From positions 248,001 to 312,000 of the forward strand of contig JAQSEB010000203.1 in assembly GCA_030063045.1 (NCBI GenBank): a stretch of DNA of 64,000 bases. Direction: 5' to 3'. The position numbers were made by a program, and so were the translations under genes. Numbering within the stretch: the first letter of the stretch is position 1; the number at the start of each line of letters is the position of its first letter. Positions 11,743 through 22,967 of this stretch are shown piece after piece. Below the pieces are notes generated by a model that was given only the letters and a program-made list of their open reading frames with translations, ran no database searches and was not told the DNA's origin. This DNA is from Pratylenchus scribneri. Taxonomy: Eukaryota > Nematoda > Chromadorea > Rhabditida > Pratylenchidae.

Positions 11743-14700
11743 CTAAACACTTAGAAAATTGAATCTCCCATTACCCACTTTTGTGTTCTTTTTCTTTCTA
11801 TTGTAAAGCCAAGCATTTTCGAACATTTGCCAAATGTGTTGGCAAAATTCCAAAGGGTTCGTGTACATTCCTTGATCCAAATTGTTTTTGATTGTTTGTA
11901 AATCCATGGGCTTTTTGATGATGTCAAAATAGTCCTGAAAAAATCGATTAAATTAAAATTAAAATTTAATTTTTTTACCGGGATATTCAGCTCTTTGGGA
12001 TCGACCGGAAATCGGAATGGAATGCATTCGGGCTCATAGTCATTAAGTTTTTGCCAAATTGGCATTAAATGCATTCTCAATTTATTGGCATCAAAAATCT
12101 TTGGTTCACGTTGAATTGGTTCCAATAAATGTGTCGGTCCTTCTCCTTCCATTCCATTTCCATGGCACTTTTCTCCATTTTCTTCCTTTAATAATTCGTT
12201 TGGTGGCATGAATGGGATGTTGTTGGATTTGGTCATTGGCATAACATTGACACCTTCCTTCATCTGCTTCTGCTGTGATTGGGGCAACATTCCGCCTGGA
12301 TTACCATCAGGGATGGGTTCGATCTTCGATGTTCGATTTTTTCGATTCAATGTCGATTTTCGGTCATTTTTGGCATGGAAATGTCATTTTTCGTTTTCGA
12401 AAAATTTCGGCAAAAAATCGAGAATCAATTAAAATTCATAAATGATTTTTTGCATAAATTTCTATCAATATTTAAGGAAAAGTCAATTTTCATTCCCACT
12501 TTCTCTTTGGGAATATCTTATGACCATAAATTTGCATTTTTTGACAAATAAATTTATTCAAGCTCAATTTTTAGTCCAAAATAAAAATTTTAAAAATTTC
12601 TATTGACATTTTTTTCGATTCGATATCGTTTTATGATAATTTTTGTGACCGAAATATCGATTTTCGTTTTCGAAAAAATTTTTTACACACCGAAATTTCG
12701 AGTTCGAAAATTTTTTCGAGATATCGAACCCATCCCTGATTACCATTGTAATGGGCTATTTTTGGTTGTTGCATTCCCAATTCTGGAATGAATTCTCCTT
12801 GCTATAAATTGAATTGTAAATTAATTATTCTTTTAATTAAACACCTTTTTGTTGTATTTAAAATAAGCATTTAAAAGATGTGGGACTTTCTCAAGTTCGC
12901 TGTAAATTTGCTCTCGTTCTTCAGATGTTTTTGCTTCTTTAATCTTTTCTTGAATTAAGGCGAGATCGTTGCTGTTGAACTTCATCTGTTGATTTTGGCC
13001 AATTCTCCCTCCATTTTGTTGTTCTGTTTGTTGCATGGAAATGGCAGAAGCTAAAAAAGAGTTAGAATTATTTTTTGAGTAAATAAGGATTTTTGATTTC
13101 ATTTGATAAAATGAAATTGAGAAGGGCAGCAATCAATGATATCATTTTGCAGATCCTTGGGGGCCCAATACAATACCCAAAAAAATGAAAGGAAGGAAAA
13201 GTTGAAATTCGTGAAAAACTGTGTATCGATATTCATCAATTGTGCAAAAAATGAAAGGGCTAAAAATTATAATGTTCTGCCAAAATTCTCCAATAGACAA
13301 AAAATGATTATAAATAACTAAAATTTTTGCTGATTAATTAATCCATTAACGATGGTTATCCTTTATTATACGATTTTCAACTATTGAATTACCGATTACC
13401 CACAAATTTTCGTGTTTTGTTAAACTTATAGCCAAATTAAATGGTCTAAAATTCATAATTTTCAATAAAAAAATTTATTGGAAAAAATTAAAATTTTTAT
13501 TCTGGATTGGGTTCCATTAAAAAAAAAAAATTTTTTTTATTGAAATATAACCTTTTTCTTGTGTTTCCTTTGCCGCATACATGCTGGCTTCCTCTTGCGC
13601 TTTGGCCATATTCTTCTTGTATCGAATCCGCTTATTCCCAAACCAATTGCTAACTTCTGAAACTGTAATCCCGCATTTTCGTGCCAATTCCTCTTTTTCT
13701 TTATCGGTTGGATATGGATTGGCCAAATGGGAATAAAAATATTCATTCAGAATGTCGGTTGCTTCTTTACTAAAATTCCTTCGTTTTCGTCTAAAAATTT
13801 GTTATTAGATTTTCCAAAAACCATTTTTAAAAAATTTTGAAATTATTTTCTTGCCAAAAATATTAGATAAAAAATTATATTTTTTGGAGTGCCTATTTGG
13901 CCATTTTGGTAAGGGAGCAAGCCAAATGTGATTTATTCCTTATGGTAAATTTTATTTCAATAAAAATTGGTATAAATTGGATAAAAAGAGGCCATCATTT
14001 GTTTTTAGCATTTCTAATAAAGCTCATAGGAAAATGATTTATATAAATTTAAAAATTTCAAATTTTTGCATAAATAGTGTATTAGAATTTTTAATTAACA
14101 TCGGAAAATTTTTCAATTATGCAAAATTTTTTGCAAATTAATTTAATAATATATTCCAACCTGGCATCAAGAAATTTGGAGCTCATGATCATTAAATTTT
14201 CACAGGTCAACTCCTTTATATTTTGCATGATTGCCGAGAATTTCTCTTCAATTATGCCAAACATTTTTTGCATTTCTTCAACTGTGATTTGACCCTCTTT
14301 TAGAAGTTTTTGAACTGAAAAATTACTTTTTAATCTTAAAAAATAAAATGTAAGTAAAATGAATTTTTACCATCTAAGATGAATTCTTCGCATGCCTAAA
14401 ATGAAAAATAAAAAATTCAGATAATAAATTTTATTTACTTTTTCATATTTTTGCATTTCTTCTTGGTAGATTTTCCGAATTTTGAACAATTTTTGTTTGT
14501 AATTCTTTTCATCACCGTTAACGCTGGCTGAATTATAAACGTGTTCTGCTTGGTCAAACAATTCTGCCTTAAGCATTGTGTCCAAACGAACCAAAATGGG
14601 ATTGGAAATTGACTGTAAAAATAGGAAAAATTTATTTTTAGAATTTATTTTAGAATTTGATTTTTTCAAAAAATATAAAAAATCGAAAAATAATTTTTTC

Positions 14701-15946
14701 ATTAAACCATTTATATGGAAAAATAAAAAGGAATAAATTTAAATTTATAAAAAATTAGAAAATAAATTGAAACATTGAAAATAGGCCATCGAAAAATTTT
14801 TTGGGATGGATTTAAAAAAATTAGAAAATAAATTGAAAAAAAAAGAAAATTGGCCATCGAAAATTTTTGGATGGAATTTTTAAAAAATTAGAAAATAAAT
14901 TGGAAAAATGAAAATTGGCCTTCGAAAATTTTTTGGGATAGAATTTTTAAAAAATTACTCAAATTAAGAATTCATTTAAATTCCAAAAATTTCAAATAAA
15001 TTTGGAGAATCTTACCGCTTCTTTAATTTTTCCCAGCCAATCGCTCATCATTCCATCCAACAAATTTCCATTATTCTCCTCTTTCATTTCAACATCAATT
15101 TTCTCTTCCACTTTATTCTCTTCAGCAACTTTGTCCTTCTTTTTGGCCATCTCTTTCTTCTCTTCTTCAATTTTACGGCGCTTTTCTGTATTTTCCTCCT
15201 TTAATTCGCCATTCCATTCTAAATTTGTTGCCTTTTGCAATTCATCAAATTCCTTCACAAATTTGCCCATTCCATCATTCCAACCATTTTTTGTCTTCAA
15301 TTCGTTGAATTTTTCGCCCATTTCCCAACTCATTTTTATCATTGAAGGCTCCATGATTGAACGAGAAGGCTCAGAAGCGAGTGCAGCATTGGCAATGGCT
15401 ACCTAAGTATGGGAAGAGTAAGAATTTGATAAGGAGAAAAATACTGTTAATGGCGGTTGAAATTCGGAGTCGAATCCGACTAAATTCAAATAATTTTGTA
15501 ACCGAATAAAATTTGGAAATGGATAAAGAAAAAATTTCTGGCAAAATGAAACCAATTTTTGGGATCCACAAGGATCTAAAATGGTGCCCGAATGTGTTAG
15601 GCCAAATGGGCTTAAACCGGTAAAAAAACGAGAATAATGAGGTAAAGGATTCTCGGAAAGAAGATTCGAAAAATCTTCAAAAATATTATTTATTTTTATA
15701 AAATTTTAACCTTCTGCTGCTCATTTTCGGCTCCATTCTCCTCTTTCTTTTTCATTTCAGCAATCTCAGCCTATTTAAATATTTTAAATTAAATTAAAGT
15801 ATTTTGACTTAGGTAACCTCCAATTTGTTAACTTTTTCCAACACACTTTTCATGTCCATTTCATCCGATGAAATTTCACAAAAGTCGAATTCATCAGCAG
15901 AATTGTCACCAGCAGAAGAATTATTTCCATTGCCAATTGGATCCAT
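11743..15946 (-). CDS. PBC-class homeodomain protein fused to CBP-like tail, MITE-interrupted
   Basis: Exons on the minus strand: 15946-15818, 15770-15711, 15402-15016, 14612-14439, 14395-14371, 14314-14161, 13790-13552, 13050-12845, then 12801-12739 plus 12299-11979 (one exon split by a MITE), 11934-11743. The acidic, Lys-rich N-terminus replaces most of the usual PBC-A region. A PBC-B domain follows ([11 protein letters not shown] through FLDARRKRRNF), then a TALE homeodomain with [12 protein letters not shown] and [15 protein letters not shown], as in PBX, extradenticle and C. elegans ceh-20/40/60. The homeodomain exon joins in phase to a Gln-rich exon whose end resembles the NCBD of CBP/p300, then to a CBP-like bromodomain start ([21 protein letters not shown]) that stops soon after the acetyl-lysine-contact Asn. 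The MITE adds stops to that exon, so the present tail is probably broken or spliced differently. Two abutting genes is the alternative. Confidence 0.75.
12308..12738. mobile_element. hAT-like MITE, 431 bp, inside a coding exon
   Basis: A perfect 16-base terminal inverted repeat, CAGGGATGGGTTCGAT, is flanked by an 8-base duplication ATTACCAT (12300-12307 and 12739-12746). The internal sequence is AT-rich and rich in TTTTCGA motifs, with no transposase. Removing it and one copy of the duplication restores a 384-base exon in phase, which shows that it landed in an exon of the homeobox/CBP-like gene. Confidence 0.85.
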
Positions 15947-16130
15947 TTTCAGAATTTTGGTAATTAAAATTTGAAGAATTTATATAACTTTTTTGAACTT
16001 TAAATAAATTAGAAAATTTTATTTTAAATTTAAAAATATTGGAAATTTAATTTGGTCACATTTTACTAGAAAGATTTTGCTTCATATGAACTATGAAGGG
16101 CAAATAGTATAAATAAGAAATGGTTGGAAA

Positions 16131-16880
16131 TTTGAAATGAGTCAATCCCAAATTGGTCTTTATTTTATGGAGTATGGACTAGGGGCGGAGCAAATTATGG
16201 ACGCATAAATTCAAATGGGACAAGGAGAGTTGGAGTTGGAGATTTGGCTTGGAAAATGTTTTGGGAAATTGCCTAGAGGAAAACGGGCAAAAATTTTTGA
16301 GACCCGAATTATATTTTCCCCGAGGGTAAATTAAAATGGATGGGAATGAAGTGGACTTCTCCTTTATGGAAAAATTTGCTTATGCGATTTTTGTCAATTC
16401 CTATTTCTATAATTTCTTCTGCTGGCTCTGAGGAATATTTGGTAAAGATGAAAGATAAATAAAGAGGGAATATTTTTCTGGGAAAGGTTTGGGCCCATTT
16501 TAGGATGGGTAGAGGTTTGACACAAATTTGAAATGAGTCAATCCCAAATTGGTCTTTGTGGACTGTGGAGTATGCACGAAGCAAATTATGGACGCATAAA
16601 TTCAAATAAGACGAAGAGTTGGAGATTTGACTTGGAAATGTCTTAGGAAAATTGCCTTGGGGAAAAATATTTGGGATTTGAGTTATATTTTGCCCGAGAG
16701 TAAATTAATATGAATGAATGACCATTGTCCAATGAAGTAAAATTCTCCTTTATTTAAAAATTTGTTCGAGGCCAATTTTTGTATTTATCTATTTTTTATA
16801 TTTGTTCTTTCTTCTTTCTCCCGAGGAATATTTTGTGAAGATGAAAAATAAATAGAATATATATTTTTCTGGGAGAGGTT
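16131..16880. repeat. Tandem duplication, unit about 396 bp
   Basis: Two diverged copies, starting at 16131 and 16527, share the start TTTGAAATGAGTCAATCCCA and later blocks such as GCAAATTATGGACGCATAAA. No supported gene lies inside. The block sits about 350 bp upstream of the first FLYWCH-like gene, and shorter related fragments lie upstream of its paralogues (around 22400-22500). Confidence 0.6.
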
Positions 16881-17003
16881 TGAATGAGCCAGAGCCACTT
16901 TCATTGCTGGGCATGCTTGACCAATGAACCAAGTTTATTAGTGAAGAGAAGACCATATTCTTTGCACACTTTTCTCCATTTTTGCCCCTTTCTCACTGCG
17001 CAG

Positions 17004-17023
17004 TTGGCTTGGCTTTTTATCGA
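17004..17023 (+). promoter_or_regulatory. Conserved upstream block of FLYWCH-like gene 1
   Basis: TTGGCTTGGCTTTTTATCGA lies about 196 bases before the ATG at 17219. Almost the same 20 bases lie about 160 bases before the starts of gene 2 and of the pseudogene at 60.5 kb. It could be a core promoter element or simply duplicated flanking DNA. Confidence 0.45.
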
Positions 17024-17218
17024 CCATTTTTGCATTTTGTTAAGCGATTTTAGTGGCATTAGATGAAATCTAACTTAAAATAATTATTTTGTTTACAATT
17101 TTTTCCAATTATTTTTTTATCTTTTATTTTATATCACATTTAAATTGTGGAAATTTTCAAATTTCCATTATTTCTCATAACGACAACTACATATTTAGAG
17201 AAGGATTAATTTGGAGCA

Positions 17219-19106
17219 ATGAATTTTACCGCTGGGTGTAAAGATTTTCGTATTGATAATAATGGTAAAATTGAATATTAATTTAGAATAAAAATTTAAT
17301 TTTATTAGATGATGAAGACGAAGAAGCACAGATGGATGATCGTGATGAAGATGAGGATGATAAACTCGACTTTATGGATAATTCGGGAAAATGCTGGGAA
17401 TTTGCCAGCAAAATTGAGGATGAAAAACATTTGAAGGAATGGTGCCAAAACAAAATGGGTGAAATGATTGTTGGAAAGGAGGAAAAATTGACTCGACAAT
17501 TCCATTGCCCGAACAAAGAATGCCAATTCGAGGCAATTTTTCTGAAATCATGTTCAATTGTTTATACGAGAAATAAACACAAACACAATCATGGGGTGAA
17601 TGCGAGAGTTATTTTATTGAAAAAGGAAGAAGAAAAAGTAAGTCAATTTTTAATTTATATATTACATCCATAACTAAATTTTAAAAAATCTGCACAAAAA
17701 GTCCAAAACGATAATAATTTAATCCTAAAAAACTGCAAAAATAAAAAAAAAAAAAGAAAACAATCTTTCAAGTGTAATGGAGACATTTACTATAAGATTC
17801 TTCTTCCTCTTTTTATGTTTTTATTAAACAAATAAAGACTTTAATCACAATTAACTTTCCTCCTATTCGATATATATTTCTGACTTCGACAAAGAAAATG
17901 CGAACAATGCCTGATAGGAAGGGAAAAATTGATTTTTAGTTTCATCTTTTTTCAGCTCTTAAAAATAAATGATCCACTTTTCTAGATTTTTATTTATTCT
18001 CAATTTTTTAGACAAATTCGCCTACAAAATCTACATCTGAACAAAATTATGTAGATCGTAATGGCAAATTGTGGCCTTTCCGTGCCAACATCGGCACACC
18101 TATTTCAACGGACAAATTGTTCACCAAATTTGGCTTTACTAATATTCAAAAAAATGAGAAAAGTTTATATTTACGTTGCAGAAAGATTAATTGCACTGCT
18201 GGTGGAGAATGCCCTTTTACCGGAATTTATTTGAAATCAAATGGATGTTTATATACGAGAGGAGAACATGAACATATGAAAAATGGGGTAAATAAGAATT
18301 TAAAGTTAATTAAGCATAAAAATTATATTATAGAAAATACCTAAAAATATTGGCGATGATTATGTGGATATTTTTGGCAAAAGCTGGAAATTTAACAAAG
18401 AAATCGGCAAAAATGTTAAATCTGAAATATTTTTGAACAAATTTGGCTTTAACAATACTATGAAATATGGAACAGGATTTTATTTACTGTGTAGAAAGAG
18501 AGGGCCTAATGGAAAATGTAAATTTATCGGAATTTATTTGAACTCAAATGGATGTTTGTATACGAGAGGAAAGCATAATCATGTATATATAGAAAAGGTA
18601 TGCATAATATTTTCTACTTTTATTGGGGTGATAATGTTTCTTTTACTATATAAATTTTGTTTAGATTTTCTTTTTTTATGTTTTAACTTATATATACTAC
18701 CATATGATTGTGGATTTAGGAAAAAATTTAGAAAGTTTCATAAATCAAATTCAGTAAATTTTTATAAAAAATAATAAAACTTCAAATAGGCAAATAAAAA
18801 TGGTATAAACAAAATTATGTTTTGATTTTAATTTATGCCAATAAGGAACCCAATCCAACTGTTGGCGATGATTATGTGGATTGTCATGGCAAAACATGGT
18901 CGTTTCATTCGAAAATTGGCAAGCAGCATATTCCAAATGAGATATTGCTCAAAAAATTTGGCTTTACAAGGATTTGTAACAGTCAACAAACATTGAATTT
19001 ATATTGCAGGAAATCAACAATCAATGATGAAAGATGTCCAATTAAGGGAATTTATTTGAAGTCAAATGGATGTTTGTATATTCGCGGGAAACATGAGCAC
19101 AAATAG
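17219..19106 (+). CDS. Four-domain FLYWCH-like zinc-finger protein, paralogue 1
   Basis: Exons 17219-17264, 17309-17637, 18012-18287, 18334-18597 and 18846-19106 give 391 residues. After a 15-residue start and an acidic linker, four domains of about 75 residues follow, each in its own exon with phase-0 borders. Each domain reads Y/F-x-D-x2-G-K-x-W-x-F, then a KFGF-type turn, then C-x(4-9)-C, a GIYLKSNGCLYTRG strand and a final H-x-H. This C...C...HxH layout matches the FLYWCH/WRKY-GCM1 zinc-finger superfamily, which binds DNA and is also found at the front of Mutator-like transposases. Domain 1 is the most diverged (IFLKSCSIVYTRNKH). No signal peptide or transposase core is present. It is probably a nuclear DNA-binding protein; that role is inference. 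Confidence 0.75.
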
Positions 19107-19532
19107 AGTGGTGACATAAATACTCAATTACAATTAATAATGTTGATGGTTATTTGCATTTTTCTTTTATTTGATTTTATGCAATAAATTTTCAATTAAT
19201 CTGATAAATTAAATTTATTGAAATGTAAATTTTTTATTCCATAATAAAATTCCAATTTTAAATTGTTATCATTTCACATCAATATAAGGTTAATAAATTT
19301 TCGACAAAATAAATAGAAATGCCTTTATTAGTGATTTTCAAAAATTGTTTTTTATGCTTATTATGGTTATTAAAAATGAAATTTTGAACAAAAATATTCT
19401 ATTAATTACCATCTTGGTATGATGCATCGAATTTTACCAAAATTATCAGGGAGCCACACTGCTCTCACCTATGAATAAATTAAAATAAATATTTTCTTTT
19501 TTTATTAAGAAATAATTTTTTTGAAATCCAAA

Positions 19533-19764
19533 TTATAGTTCATTCAACGCAGCTCTTCGAGCTGAATCTAACGGTGCTTTGTTGATTACACAATGGCATA
19601 AAATATGGGCGATTCCAACTGCCAAGGCAATGGCCGAGGCGGAACGAACTAAAATAGAATTGGAAAATGCACAAGCCGAGTTGAACCGGGAAAAGAATGG
19701 ATTTTGGACAAAGCTGGCTAATACAATTGGCGAAATCATTATTGGTGGTGTCTGGTGTGAATAA
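19533..19764 (+). other. Orphan exon-like fragment
   Basis: Between FLYWCH-like genes 1 and 2. An open frame after a TTATAG acceptor at about 19539 encodes about 74 residues, including an Ala/Glu-rich helix (KAMAEAERTKIELENAQAEL), and ends with a stop at 19764. A possible upstream exon lies near 19405-19470, but no phase-correct join was found. It may be the last exon of a small gene or a gene remnant. No family was recognised. Confidence 0.3.
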
Positions 19765-20164
19765 AATTGCTGAGAAAATTATCAACGGGATTTTCAAGAA
19801 GGACGAAAGTCATCAACGGAATTTTAAATAAAGCAAATAACATATTCTTTCTAATTTTTTCGAATACATTAAATCGCCCAAATTTGGTTAACCGATAAGA
19901 AAATTCGTTTATTTTGAGTTTTATGATACGATAAAAATTGGAAATTTTGGAATTTGGATAATTTAATTTTATAATTTTACAAAAATGGAAAATTCTTTAG
20001 TGCTTTTGCTGCTGGGAAATTGAGCATTTGAGTGAGCCATATGTTTTGAGTCAACCAATGGAACAATTTCTAGAGATTAAAGAAGATAAAACTTATTCGT
20101 TATTCCTTGCAAATTTCCTCCACCAACACCAATTGTCTCCTCCTCTTCTATTCTATTCAATTAA

Positions 20165-20184
20165 TTGGCTGGGCTTTTTATCGA
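20165..20184 (+). promoter_or_regulatory. Conserved upstream block of FLYWCH-like gene 2
   Basis: TTGGCTGGGCTTTTTATCGA, about 160 bases before the ATG at 20344, differs at one position from the block upstream of gene 1. Further upstream similarity (TCTCCTCC-type pyrimidine runs) is also shared. Confidence 0.45.
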
Positions 20185-20343
20185 TTATTTTATTTTATTC
20201 TTATTTAGAGATTTAAATTAAATTAATTCTTCAATTCTAATTTTTTAAGCTAATTTTTTCACATTTCAAATTTTAAGTGAAGAGTTTTTTATTTTTGAGA
20301 TTTACCATTATTTTCAATTAAAATAATTAATTTTTGCTGTAAA

Positions 20344-22116
20344 ATGAATTTGGATGCTGGCTGCAAAAATATGCTTATTATTGATAATAATGGTAACAAG
20401 TGAATTTTATTAATTAAAATATTGGCATTATTATTAGATGATGATGATGAAGAAGAAATAGAAATTGAAGAAGATGATTCTGAGGATGAGGATGAACCCG
20501 ACTTTATGGATAATTCGGGAAAATGCTGGGAATTTGCCAGCAAAATTGAGGATGAAAAACATTTGAAGGAATGGTGCCAAAACAAAATGGGTGAAATGAT
20601 TGTTGGAAAGGAGGAAAAATTGACTCGACAGTTCCATTGCCCGAACAAAGAATGCCAATTCAAGGCAATTTTTCTGAAGTCATGTTCAATTGTTTATACA
20701 AGGAATAAACACAACCATCGAATGGAAAATGATAAAAATATTGGAAAGAAGAAGGGAGAAGAAAAGGTAAGCCATTCATTTTAATTAGATTCAATGACTA
20801 TAATTTAAAAAAAAATATAACGATTTCTTAAATGATAAACAAAACCTAAAAAACTAATCAAAATTTAAAAAAAATTGAAAATCATTCTTACTACTTAAAT
20901 TAGAGAATCTTAGTAAGATTTTTCAATCTTATGTTGACTACATTTTTATATATATATATTTTTAATTTTATAAATTTGATTTAAATTTTCTATATATTTC
21001 TCTATTTTTAGACAAATCCTGCATCCCCGAGACTCGAACAAAGTTATGTTGATCAATATGGCAAATTATGGAATTTTCATGCCATAATTGGCAAAAATAT
21101 TTCACCGAACATATTTCGCACAAAGTTTGGCTTTACAGGAATTCATAGAAAAAATAAAAAAGAAATAAATTTATATTGTCAAAAGACTAATCCGGCTGGT
21201 GGAGTTTGTCCATTTGCTGGAATTTATTTGAAATCGAATGGGTGTTTATATACGAGAGGAAAACATGAACACACAAAAAGAGGGGTATTTTATTGGAGAA
21301 AATTATTAAATTACTAAAAAATTTATAGAAAAAACCTCAAAATATTGGCGATGATTATGTGGATATTTTTGGCAAAATCTGGAAATTTAATAAGGAAATT
21401 GGAAAAAACATTAAATGTGAAATATTTCATGACAAATTTGGCTTTTCTGGAATTCATAAAATAAAATCCGGATTTAATTTACATTGTCAAAAGTTGAAAT
21501 CGCCCAATGGACGATGTAAATTTTCCGGAATTTATTTGAACACAAATGGATGTTTGTACACGCGCGGAAAACATGAACATGCACTTCCAGAAAGGGTGAG
21601 TAAATGTCCAAAAAATTGAATTGTTATTTTGGGAAAATTATTCATAAAAATTTATTTGGTTTTGCTTAATTTTCATTTACTAAATACATTAAAATCCAAA
21701 TATGATATGCCTAAAATTGTTAGCTAATTTAGCTTAACATTTTATCGGGCATATTTATATTATTATTAAACAAATGGTAAATTATTGTTTAATTTAATAG
21801 AAAACGAACTAAAAAGAAATTTAGCAGTATAATAATAAATTAACTTTTTTTATTAAAGAATCCCAAACCGAATGTTGGCGATGACTATATCGATTGCGTT
21901 GGCAAGACCTGGCCTTTTCATTCAAAAATTGGCAAAAAACATATTCCAGATGAGATTTGGCGCAACAAATTTGGCTTTACAGCAATTTGTCGTAGACAAA
22001 AAATATTCAATTTGTATTGCAAAAAGATGACTAATGGAAAATTTTGCGCATTTGCTGGAATTTATGTTAAGGAGAATGGATGTTTGTATATTCGAGGAAA
22101 ACATGAACACAAATAA
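20344..22116 (+). CDS. Four-domain FLYWCH-like zinc-finger protein, paralogue 2
   Basis: Exons 20344-20392, 20438-20766, 21012-21284, 21329-21595 and 21859-22116 give 391 residues, the same length and exon plan as paralogue 1. An acidic Asp/Glu tract in exon 2 precedes domain 1. All four domains keep the two cysteines and the terminal H-x-H, and domains 2-4 keep GIYL/V and NGCLYTRG or NGCLYIRG. Domain 1 is nearly identical to that of paralogue 1, while domains 2-4 differ more, suggesting uneven selection or gene conversion at domain 1. The head-to-tail order and shared upstream block show tandem duplication. Confidence 0.75.
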
Positions 22117-22967
22117 AGCATTGTATCTTATTCTGGATTTAATAAATATATTCATTTTTTATTGTTTTTACTTTTTATGCATTCAATTTACAATAAAAAA
22201 TTAAATCTAATATAATTATATTTAATGATAAAATTTCAAATTTAAATTGTTAGTATTTCACAGCAATATATGGGTGACAATTTTCAACAAAATTAACTGA
22301 AGTAAAATTATAAATATTTATACCCTCTCTCATTCTCCTCTCGATAATTAGTAATTCCACTTTTTAATCTCCTACGATGGAAGGACCAAAATTGCTTATA
22401 TTAAGCATAAATTTGGGAAAGATTTGATGAGTTGGAAAACAATTTGGAAAATTTCCTCAGGCAAATATTTGGAAATTTTGCCATTGGGAATTAGAATGAA
22501 TAACCCTCGTTTAATTAGTAGTTTCCGAAACCTAAACCATGATCCACAATATATTTTTTATAGTGATTCGGTAAATTAGAATTTTATGTGCCCCTCCGCC
22601 CTCCTCCATTTTTGCCTCCTTTTGGAAGGGTTCCACTTCACCATTTGAGAAAATGTATCTGTCAGTCAAAATCAATTGAGGAGTGAAGGCCTCTCCGCAC
22701 TTTTTTCCTCATTTGGGAAATATGCGCAATTTGTATTGCTGCGCATATGCGCAACTTGTCGATTTTTTCCATTCTTTGCATTTTCCTCTATTCATTCGAC
22801 TTTTCTTTTTATTGATTTTTGCTTATTTAGATGAAATGAAAACACTATAAAATTTTATTTTTTTATTTTTGCAGATTCCAAAACTAATGTTTTCCATAAC
22901 TAGAAATTTACATTATTTCCAATAATTTCGAACATCTATTTTTTCAAACAATTTAATTTGAGGCAGA
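22117..22967. other. Intergenic/upstream region of paralogue 3
   Basis: No gene was recognised. It holds fragments related to the 396 bp repeat upstream of paralogue 1 (about 22400-22500) and a weak match to the shared upstream block (TTTTCTTTTTATTGA, about 22800-22815). Confidence 0.4.
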
